Shown here piece by piece: positions 57,711 through 64,000 of a stretch of DNA of 64,000 nucleotides. The notes under the pieces were generated by a model. That model made no database searches, was not told the origin of the DNA, and saw only the letters and a list, made by a program, of their open reading frames with translations. The position numbers and the translations under genes were made by a program. The stretch comes from Flavobacteriales bacterium (GTDB lineage: Bacteria > Bacteroidota > Bacteroidia > Flavobacteriales_E > Vicingaceae): the NCBI GenBank assembly GCA_020635815.1, contig JACJZB010000005.1, forward strand, positions 62,001-126,000, given 5' to 3'. The stretch's first letter is position 1, and the number at the start of each line of letters is the position of its first letter.

Positions 57711-59804
57711 TTAATAATTCAATAAATTCTTTAATCCATTTGCAACTTTATCAGCGTTTGGTAATAATTCAGCTTCTAATATTGAGTTCAATGGAATTGC
57801 TGGTGTATCAACAGAACCAACTATTTCAATAGGAGCATCTAAATATTTAAAGCAATTTTTCTGGATACGAGCAGCTAATCCTAAAGTAAATGATGCTTCA
57901 ACAGATTCTTCTGTAACTAACATTACTTTATTGTGTTTTCTAGTTGCTTCATACATCGCCTCTTCATCGATTGGATTAAGCGTTCTTAAATCGATAATTT
58001 CGACTTGACCTTTAAACTGTTTTTCAGCTTCCAAACTCCAATAAACTCCTCTACCATAAGTAATTATTGCAAGGCTTTCACCATTTTCAATTTTATCAGC
58101 ATCAGCTTCTATAACTGTTCTTGCTTTACCAAAAGGAATAACATAATCCTCGTCTGGTTCAACAGTCATTGCACCTTGCGTTCCTTTTATCTTACTCCAG
58201 TACAATCCTTTATGTTCAAAAATAACAACTGGATTTGGGTCGTAATAAGCTGATTTTAGTAATCCTTTCAAGTCTGCTCCAGTACTTGGATAAGCTACTT
58301 TTACACCTCTAATGTTTGTAACAACAGATTCTACACTTGAAGAGTGATATGGACCTCCTGAACCATAAGCTCCAATAGGCACTCTTAATACCATACTAGC
58401 TGCCCATTTACCATTTGATAAATAGTAAGAACGACTTAATTCCGTAAATAATTGATTTAATCCTGGCCATATATAATCGGCAAATTGCACCTCAACAATT
58501 GGTTTTAAACCAACAGCAGCCATACCAACTGTACTCCCAACAATAAATGCTTCTTGTATGGGTGTATTAAAAACTCTATCATCTCCAAATTGTTGAGCCA
58601 AAGTTGCAGCCTCTCTAAATACTCCTCCTAACCTTCCTCCAACATCTTGCCCGTACAATAAACATTCTTGGTGCTTTGCCATTAGTTCTCTAACTGCAAA
58701 CAATGCAGAATCTACCATCACCGTTTTTTCTTTTCCTGCTGGTTCTCTAACTCCTTTTTCTTCTGTAATAGGAGTTGGAGCAAAACAATGCGTTGTTAAA
58801 TCTTCTGGTCTAGGGTCTTCTTCTGCTAAAGCTAATTGATAATCTTTTTCAACTAATTCTTTGGTTTTTTCTTCTATAGCTGAAATTTCTTTTTCAGTTA
58901 CTCCTAAAGCTAATAATTGTTTTTTTAGTTTAGGATATGGATCTCTTGTTTTTGCTTCTTCTAAATCATCACGATACCATTCCATCCTTACCCCAGAGGT
59001 ATGATGATTTAGTAAAGGAACTTTAGCATGGATAATAAATGGTCTTCTTTCTTTACGAACAATTGCTAAAACCTCTTTAAACGTATCGTAAGATTCTTCA
59101 AAATTAGTTCCATCTATGGTTCTAACTCCCATGCCTTTAAAACCTCTTGCAAAATGTGTTATATCTTGTGCTCTAATCTCTCTTGCGTGTGCAGAAATAT
59201 CCCATTCGTTATCTTGTACCAAATATATAATTGGCATTTGCTTCAACACAGCCATTTGAAAAGCTTCTGAAACTTCTCCTTCAGTACAAGAAGCATCTCC
59301 TAAACTGCAAACTACAACAGGATTCTCACCTTTGTAATCATCTGCAATTCCTATTTTCTCTTTATACTGCAACCCCATTGCTACACCTGTAGCAGGAATT
59401 GCTTGCATACCTGTTGCAGAGCTTTGATGAGGAATTTTTGGTTTATCATCATCCTTTAAACTAGGGTGCGAATAATACGTTCTTCCTCCCGAAAAAGGGT
59501 CGTTACGTTTAGCTAATACCTGAAGCATTAACTGAAAAGGAGTCATGCCAATACTCAATAAAATACTATCATCACGATAATAAGGAAATACAAAATCTTG
59601 AGGTTTTAACTGTAATCCACAAGCTATTTGAATAGCCTCATGCCCTCTTGATGTAGCGTGCACATATTTGGCTGTTACTGCTGCATTTTTTTCATACAGT
59701 TCAGACATAGCCCTAGCTGTGCTCATTAATCTAAATCCTTCTAAAGCAGTGTCTTTGGTTATCATTGTTTCTTTTCCCACTTTTTTCTCTATAATTTCAG
59801 CCAT
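57711..59804 (-). CDS. Alpha-keto acid dehydrogenase E1, fused alpha and beta subunits
   Basis: This 697-residue thiamine-diphosphate enzyme is E1 of a branched-chain-type 2-oxoacid dehydrogenase complex. The alpha part (about 15-340) has CGLQLKPQDFVFPYYRDDSI, the ThDP-binding GDASCTEGEVSEAFQMA ... DNEWDIS, and ITHFARGFKGMGVRTIDGTN. The beta part (about 365-697) has ECLLYGQDVGGRLGGVFREA, IVEVQFADYIWPGLNQLFTE, VLRVPIGAYGSGGPYHSSSV and IDLRTLNPIDEEAMYEA. In many bacteria these are two genes; the fused form is common in Bacteroidota. The E2 and E3 genes are not in the window. The substrate (branched-chain keto acids or pyruvate) is inferred from similarity only. Confidence 0.93.
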   Translation of the reverse strand: MAEIIEKKVGKETMITKDTALEGFRLMSTARAMSELYEKNAAVTAKYVHATSRGHEAIQIACGLQLKPQDFVFPYYRDDSILLSIGMTPFQLMLQVLAKRNDPFSGGRTYYSHPSLKDDDKPKIPHQSSATGMQAIPATGVAMGLQYKEKIGIADDYKGENPVVVCSLGDASCTEGEVSEAFQMAVLKQMPIIYLVQDNEWDISAHAREIRAQDITHFARGFKGMGVRTIDGTNFEESYDTFKEVLAIVRKERRPFIIHAKVPLLNHHTSGVRMEWYRDDLEEAKTRDPYPKLKKQLLALGVTEKEISAIEEKTKELVEKDYQLALAEEDPRPEDLTTHCFAPTPITEEKGVREPAGKEKTVMVDSALFAVRELMAKHQECLLYGQDVGGRLGGVFREAATLAQQFGDDRVFNTPIQEAFIVGSTVGMAAVGLKPIVEVQFADYIWPGLNQLFTELSRSYYLSNGKWAASMVLRVPIGAYGSGGPYHSSSVESVVTNIRGVKVAYPSTGADLKGLLKSAYYDPNPVVIFEHKGLYWSKIKGTQGAMTVEPDEDYVIPFGKARTVIEADADKIENGESLAIITYGRGVYWSLEAEKQFKGQVEIIDLRTLNPIDEEAMYEATRKHNKVMLVTEESVEASFTLGLAARIQKNCFKYLDAPIEIVGSVDTPAIPLNSILEAELLPNADKVANGLKNLLNY

Positions 59805-59825
59805 ATCCTATTTTTGAAAGGGTAA

Positions 59826-59833
59826 CAAAGGTA
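59826..59833 (-). promoter_or_regulatory. -7 box of the E1 fusion gene
   Basis: On the minus strand this reads TACCTTTG, a full match to TAnnTTTG, 21 bases before the ATG. No -33 was found. Confidence 0.5.
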
Positions 59834-59962
59834 CTAAAAAAGCTTTTTAGTACTTCCTTCTTTTTAAAATCTTAACTCAATTTGTTAAAAAACACTTGAG
59901 AATGTTTAAACCCTTTAAATTTAAACTATAAAAATCAGTAATTTTAGATAAATATTCATTTT

Positions 59963-61120
59963 ATGAAAAGACTATTACTCTTTCTTTACATCTTATTATC
60001 TTCATATTATAGTGCCTCAGCTCAAAGCTACAACAGTTTTTATGGAGGAGTTGTAAATAACTGCTCTTACGACTCTATCAATAATCACTTAATTGATTTT
60101 GAAAATTTAGGAGTAAAAGAATTGGGAACATCCGCCCTTAATAATACGTTAGATTGGTTAATTAATTTTTATCAATCCTATGGTTATACCGATATTGAGA
60201 TTGATACTTTTACTTATAATGGTGGTGAGGTTTATAATTTAATTGTAACCAAAACAGGTACACATTACCCCAATACTTATTATATTTTAGATGGACATTA
60301 CGACACTAAAACTGGTACTGGAACTAACGATAATGGAACTGGAACAGCTATTATTCTAGAAACTGCACGTTTAATGAAAGATGTTGACACCAAATTCTCT
60401 GTGAAATTTATTCATTTTAGTATGGAGGAAGTTGGGCTAGTTGGTAGTGCTCATTATGTAAATAATGTTGCTTTCCCAAGTGGTATGGATATAAAAGTAT
60501 TGTTAAATATTGATGAAGTTGGTGGCATCAACGGAATGGTCAATAATAGTGTAGTTTGTGAAAGAGATGGAAATACTCCAACTGCGGCAAATGCAGATTC
60601 TTGGGCTTATACTGATACTTTAGCTAATTGTGTTGAATTATATTCGAGTTTAGCAACAACCAAATCGTATGCTTATGCTTCTGATTATATGCCTTTTCAA
60701 GCAAAAGGATACATAATTACTGGCTTATTTGAGGATCATTATTCGCCTTACCCTCATACAGCAGCAGATAGTTTAGGAAATGTAGATATTCCTTATGTTT
60801 TTGAAATCGCAAAAGCAGCTGTAGGAGCATCTTTATACTTTGCCATAGCTTATGAATCAACTGGAATTAAAAAGTTTGACTACACTAATTTCCTAGTCTA
60901 TCCCAATCCTGTAAAAGATGTTCTAACCATAACATCTGAAAATCTGCATCTCCCAATTACAATAAGATTAATTAATACTATTGGAGAAATAGTAAAAACT
61001 GAATTGATTAATTCAACTACACATTTAATTAATGTCGAGGAATTACCTAATGGTATTTATTATTTACAAGTAGAAAACAAAAGTGGCTTTAATTCCAAAA
61101 AGATAGTTATTATGAAGTAA
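59963..61120 (+). CDS. M28 family aminopeptidase with T9SS type A sorting domain
   Basis: This 385-residue secreted zinc peptidase has a signal peptide (ending SASAQ). The M28 catalytic domain (about 40-300) carries the expected metal ligands in YILDGHYDTKTG, GTGTNDNGTGTAIILE, FSMEEVGLVGSAHY, LNIDEVGG and YPHTAADSLGNVD. The type A sorting domain (about 312-385) has VYPNPVKDVLTITSEN, TIRLINTIGEIVKTE and LPNGIYYLQVENKSG. All ligands are present, so it is probably an active extracellular aminopeptidase that feeds peptide uptake. It is a single gene convergent with the 61134 hydrolase gene. Confidence 0.93.
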   Translation: MKRLLLFLYILLSSYYSASAQSYNSFYGGVVNNCSYDSINNHLIDFENLGVKELGTSALNNTLDWLINFYQSYGYTDIEIDTFTYNGGEVYNLIVTKTGTHYPNTYYILDGHYDTKTGTGTNDNGTGTAIILETARLMKDVDTKFSVKFIHFSMEEVGLVGSAHYVNNVAFPSGMDIKVLLNIDEVGGINGMVNNSVVCERDGNTPTAANADSWAYTDTLANCVELYSSLATTKSYAYASDYMPFQAKGYIITGLFEDHYSPYPHTAADSLGNVDIPYVFEIAKAAVGASLYFAIAYESTGIKKFDYTNFLVYPNPVKDVLTITSENLHLPITIRLINTIGEIVKTELINSTTHLINVEELPNGIYYLQVENKSGFNSKKIVIMK

Positions 61121-61133
61121 CTAAATCTTATTT

Positions 61134-61922
61134 TTAGTTAATAAACTCTTTTAACGTTTTTATTGTTGCTGCTTCATCTTCAAAAAAACCAGCATGACCT
61201 ACATTTTCTAACAAGACATAACTCCCTTTTTCGGGTAAATTAGCTTGAGCTATTAAATCTTGATAAGGTAAGATATTATCTTGTTTACCAATAATGTATA
61301 AAATTGGATAAGGTGAAAAGTTTAAAATTATCTCTCTATCTAACCTTATTTTCATTCCTTCTAGAGCTGCAACAACACCTTGCTTAGAAGTTGTAAGTGC
61401 TATTTTCTTTATCTGATTAATTGCTCTTTTATAAGGTTTAAAGTTGGTGTTAAACAAATTAGGAATGGCTTCGTTTACAAATAAATTCATATTCTTCTTT
61501 ACCACTTTTATTGCTCTATCCCTATCCTTCTTTTTATCAGCGTTATCTGCTCTTGCAGACGAATGAAACATGCACAAGCCTTTTAAGTTATCGGGATTTT
61601 TTTCTGCGTAAGCCAAACTTACGTAACCACCTAATGAATGTCCAACAAAATAAGCTTTTCGAATTTTTAAATGAGTTAAAACAGCTTCAACCGCTTCTGC
61701 CATCTCCTCCATAGTATGCACGTAACTTAAACAATCTGTTGCTCCATGACCTAACAAGTCGATAGTAATAACTCTTGTTGTTGAATTTGCTAAATGTTTA
61801 ACAAATGCCTTCCAAATAGATTTATCTTCTAAAAAACCGTGCAAAAAAACAACAGCTTTACCTTTTCCATTATCAGTAAAGCTGACATTTATATTTTTAA
61901 ATTTTATGCTTTCTTGTTTCAT
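61134..61922 (-). CDS. Alpha/beta hydrolase
   Basis: With the ATG at 61920-61922 this is a 262-residue soluble hydrolase. It has the oxyanion segment VVFLHGFLEDKSIWKAF, the nucleophile elbow GHSLGGYVSLAYAE (catalytic Ser), an acid in GKQDNILPYQDL and the catalytic His in ENVGHAGFFEDEA. The fold is the common MhpC/BioH-like one; the substrate cannot be told. An earlier in-frame start 17 codons upstream was rejected because those codons lie in an intergenic repeat. A lid of about 70 residues (SARADNADKKKDRDRAIKVV onward) follows the nucleophile. Confidence 0.9.
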   Translation of the reverse strand: MKQESIKFKNINVSFTDNGKGKAVVFLHGFLEDKSIWKAFVKHLANSTTRVITIDLLGHGATDCLSYVHTMEEMAEAVEAVLTHLKIRKAYFVGHSLGGYVSLAYAEKNPDNLKGLCMFHSSARADNADKKKDRDRAIKVVKKNMNLFVNEAIPNLFNTNFKPYKRAINQIKKIALTTSKQGVVAALEGMKIRLDREIILNFSPYPILYIIGKQDNILPYQDLIAQANLPEKGSYVLLENVGHAGFFEDEAATIKTLKEFIN

Positions 61923-61929
61923 ATTGAAA

Positions 61930-62016
61930 GAAGTTGTCATCCCGACCTTGCATGGCTTCATTCCAAATGACAAAGGAAAAAGTTATCGATTTCATTTCTT
62001 TCCGTTTGGAATGACA
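61930..62016. repeat. Inverted repeat of the GTCATTCCAAA type upstream of the hydrolase
   Basis: Segments TTGTCATCCCGACCTTGCAT (61935-61954), CATTCCAAATGACA and, on the right, CCGTTTGGAATGACAAAAG (61999-62017) repeat GTCATTCC in both orientations. These are typical of dispersed Bacteroidota intergenic elements. They fill the 101-bp space to pepP. Confidence 0.6.
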
Positions 62017-62023
62017 AAAGAAA

Positions 62024-63313
62024 TTATTTACTCATTAACGCCTCAATATCTTCTGCTTCTAATGGAATATTAGCCATTAAATCAATTGGACCATTATTGG
62101 TAATCAACACATCGTTCTCTAAACGTATTCCTAAATTTTCTTCTGGAATATAAATACCTGGCTCAACGGTTAAAACCATTCCTGCCTCGAATGGTCTATT
62201 ACGTTCTTCTACATCATGCACATCTAATCCCATGTGGTGAGAAGTTCCGTGCATAAAGTATTTTTTGTACAAAGGATTGTTTGGGTCTTGATTTGCAACA
62301 GCAGTTGCATCTAACAAACCTAAACCTATTAATTCTTTTTCCATCAAGTTTCCAACCTCAGCATGATACTCTTCGTGCATTGTTCCTGGCACTAACATTG
62401 CTGTTGCAGCTTTCATTACTCTTAAAACAGCATTATAAACTTGCTTTTGTCTCTCGGTAAATTTACCGCTAACTGGCACACACCTTGTCATATCTGAAGC
62501 GTAATTTCCATACTCTGCACCAACATCTAACAAAATTACATCTCCTGCTTTACACTCTTTATTATTTTCTACATAATGCAATACACATGCACTTGCTCCT
62601 GATGCAATAATAGGTTCATAAGCATACCCTCTCGAACGATTCATTAGAAATTCATGAGCTAATTCTGCTTCAATTTCATACTCCATTACTCCAGGTTTAA
62701 TAAAACTTAATAGCCTTCTAAATCCTTTTTCGGTAATATTACAAGCATGTTGTATGGTATCAATTTCTAGTTGAGATTTAATTGGACGTAATTTTCTCAT
62801 AATTGGAGCCAATCTTTCATACCCATGCAAAGGGTATTTTTCTTTACATGTTTTTCTAAATCGATCATCACGCGTTTCTACTGTGGTAATTGCTCTCAAA
62901 TGTTCATTTTGATTTAAATATATATGCGCTGCTTCTGTCATTAAAGAATGGAATATTTGATCAAACTGTGAAGTCCAATAAATTGTTGTTATTCCAGACT
63001 GTTGAGTTGCTTGTTCTTTGGTCAGTTTTGCTCCTTCCCAGATGGCAATTAATTCACTTGTTTCTTTTACAAATAGTATTTCTCTATGTTTAGGATTTGT
63101 AGCATCAGGAAAAATCACTAAAATCGATTCTTCTTGGTCAACTCCACTTAAATATAACAAGTCATTGTTTTGACGAAAAGGCATTAAACCATCAGCATTT
63201 GTTGGCATAATATCATTTGAATTAAAAACCGCAATTGATTTCGGCTTTAAATGTTTTACAAAGTTTGCTCTGTTAGTTATATATAATGATTGATCGATTG
63301 GAGTATATTTCAT
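62024..63313 (-). CDS. pepP: Xaa-Pro aminopeptidase (M24B family)
   Basis: This 429-residue enzyme removes N-terminal residues that precede proline. An N-terminal creatinase-like domain (about 1-165, MPTNADGLMPFRQNNDLLYL and SGVDQEESILVIFPDA) leads into the pita-bread metallopeptidase. Visible ligands are Asp in ILLDVGAEYGNYASDMTRCV, His in HGTSHHMGLDVHDV and Glu in LTVEPGIYIPEENLGIRLEN. All five metal ligands seem present. The protein lacks a signal peptide and should be cytoplasmic. It starts with its own -7 box and is divergent from mscL. Confidence 0.95.
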   Translation of the reverse strand: MKYTPIDQSLYITNRANFVKHLKPKSIAVFNSNDIMPTNADGLMPFRQNNDLLYLSGVDQEESILVIFPDATNPKHREILFVKETSELIAIWEGAKLTKEQATQQSGITTIYWTSQFDQIFHSLMTEAAHIYLNQNEHLRAITTVETRDDRFRKTCKEKYPLHGYERLAPIMRKLRPIKSQLEIDTIQHACNITEKGFRRLLSFIKPGVMEYEIEAELAHEFLMNRSRGYAYEPIIASGASACVLHYVENNKECKAGDVILLDVGAEYGNYASDMTRCVPVSGKFTERQKQVYNAVLRVMKAATAMLVPGTMHEEYHAEVGNLMEKELIGLGLLDATAVANQDPNNPLYKKYFMHGTSHHMGLDVHDVEERNRPFEAGMVLTVEPGIYIPEENLGIRLENDVLITNNGPIDLMANIPLEAEDIEALMSK

Positions 63314-63334
63314 GGTGTTTTTATTTTAGTCAAA

Positions 63335-63342
63335 CAAATGTA
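63335..63342 (-). promoter_or_regulatory. -7 box of pepP
   Basis: On the minus strand this reads TACATTTG, a full match to TAnnTTTG, 21 bases before the ATG. No -33 was seen. Confidence 0.5.
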
Positions 63343-63420
63343 ATTATTCCTCATAAGCTTTGTCAGGTGATTCAATAAAAAAAATTATATAATTTCGCTT
63401 TCAAACTAAAACCAAAAAAC

Positions 63421-63858
63421 ATGTTAAAAGAATTCAAGCAATTTATAAGCAAAGGAAATGTAATGGAAATGGCTGTAGGTTTAATTATGGCTACTTATTT
63501 TGGGGCTATAATTAAATCATTAGTTAACGATATTTTGATGCCCCCTCTTGGGAAAGTTATGGGAGGTGTTGATTTTGCCGATCTTAAAATAGTTATTCAA
63601 GATGCCGTACCTGCTGTGATGGATGGGGAAACAACTGTAACAGAAGCTGTAGCTGAAGTTGCAATTATGTATGGTAACTTTATTAACACTATAATTACTT
63701 TCATCATAGTTGCCTTCTGCATATTTATGGTAGTGAAGACTTACAATAAGATGAAAGAAAAAATGGAGAAGAAAAAAGAAGAAGCTCCAGCTGCACCACC
63801 AGCCCCAACGAAAGAAGAAGTTTTGTTAACTGAGATTAGAGATTTATTGAAAAAATAA
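63421..63858 (+). CDS. mscL: Large-conductance mechanosensitive channel
   Basis: This 145-residue channel opens under membrane tension to release solutes in osmotic downshock. It has the amphipathic N-helix (MLKEFKQFISKGNVMEMAVG), TM1 with the gate (LIMATYFGAIIKSLVNDILM), a periplasmic loop of about 45 residues, and TM2 (INTIITFIIVAFCIFMVV). The cytoplasmic helix carries an Ala/Pro-rich break (APAAPPAPTKEE) before the conserved LLTEIRDLLKK end. The MATYFGAI segment differs slightly from the usual VAVGIIIGAAFGKIV, and length is normal. Confidence 0.95.
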   Translation: MLKEFKQFISKGNVMEMAVGLIMATYFGAIIKSLVNDILMPPLGKVMGGVDFADLKIVIQDAVPAVMDGETTVTEAVAEVAIMYGNFINTIITFIIVAFCIFMVVKTYNKMKEKMEKKKEEAPAAPPAPTKEEVLLTEIRDLLKK

Positions 63859-63876
63859 TTCAAGAAAAAAATCAAC

Positions 63877-63912
63877 TAGAAAAGAGCTACTCTTTGAATA
63901 GTTCTTTTCTAT
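63877..63912. terminator. Probable terminator between mscL and the convergent gene
   Basis: The arms AGAAAAGAGCTA and TAGTTCTTTTCT form a hairpin with one mismatch and a nine-base loop. The T tract on either side is poor, so activity is uncertain. It overlaps the stop of the 63909 gene. Confidence 0.5.
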
Positions 63913-64000
63913 TCAATACTTTCCTCTTCAGGGTCATAATCTAGATGAGTTTCTGAAGCATCACCAATATTTATTCTCAAGATATCATCTTCCGAACTAC
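63909..64000 (-). CDS. C-terminal end of an unidentified gene, partial
   Basis: The minus-strand frame is open from the right edge to a TAG at 63909-63911 and encodes an acidic tail, SSEDDILRINIGDASETHL then DYDPEEESIE. Only about 30 codons are in the window, too few to identify the protein. The convergent orientation with mscL and the hairpin between them support a real 3' end. Confidence 0.5.
   Translation of the reverse strand, partial: SSEDDILRINIGDASETHLDYDPEEESIE

Overview
The window is AT-rich chromosomal DNA from a member of the Bacteroidota, most likely a marine-type Flavobacteriales bacterium; the exact genus cannot be fixed from sequence alone. The evidence is the type IX secretion system (T9SS) giant translocon protein SprA, a PorP/SprF partner, several T9SS type A and type B sorting domains, OmpP1/FadL- and Omp28-type envelope proteins, the Bacteroidota sigma-factor promoter TTG-N19/20-TAnnTTTG in front of both tRNAs and rpsT, and the near absence of Shine-Dalgarno sites. 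No prophage, insertion sequence with transposase, CRISPR array, plasmid gene or restriction system was seen. Most of the window is core chromosome.

Layout. 1-6402: a minus-strand surface block (partial PlsC-type acyltransferase, PorP/SprF, a CotH-kinase type B T9SS cargo, a small secreted protein, an SRPBCC/GyrI-like protein). 6551-8906: tRNA-Glu, an unknown protein and proS. 8993-12267: a plus-strand envelope trio with a very Tyr/Trp/Asn-rich secreted protein and an OmpP1/FadL-like barrel. 12257-16660: M23/LysM peptidase, a HTH regulator, and an ECF sigma factor overlapping a cytoplasm-TM-barrel protein. 16858-25472: purL, a repeat-filled gap, tRNA-Leu, tig, rpsT, gap. 25496-30852: aroBA, proline dehydrogenase, lnt. 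30884-34782: T9SS cargo, an S74-chaperone tail-fibre-like protein and lipoproteins. 34950-46695: the block maeB-ruvA-sprA-gcvH-vanZ-tonB. 46792-54354: sirtuin, T9SS cargo, and an Omp28/TlpA/barrel/Omp28 cluster. 54356-64000: ubiX, cold-shock protein, TPR-SpoIIE phosphatase, fused alpha-keto acid dehydrogenase E1, M28 and M24 peptidases, mscL.

How it fits together. SprA, the PorP-like protein and TonB are export and energy-transfer machinery; at least five window-encoded proteins carry C-terminal signals that should route them through the T9SS to the cell surface (four type A, one type B). Lnt completes lipoproteins, several of which are encoded here.

The most unusual signal is a set of short palindromic repeats of the kind scattered between genes in Bacteroidota which here also lie in frame inside real genes: twice in aroA, once in ubiX, once in the phosphatase domain of the TPR-SpoIIE protein, and at the C-terminus of purL, where the repeat supplies the stop codon. 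Other points of interest are a VanZ-family gene whose conserved N-terminus has no ATG, GTG or TTG start, a group of genes whose -7 promoter box lies 4-5 nt before the ATG (predicted leaderless mRNAs), and a terminator-like perfect palindrome for one gene lying inside the coding end of the convergent sirtuin gene.
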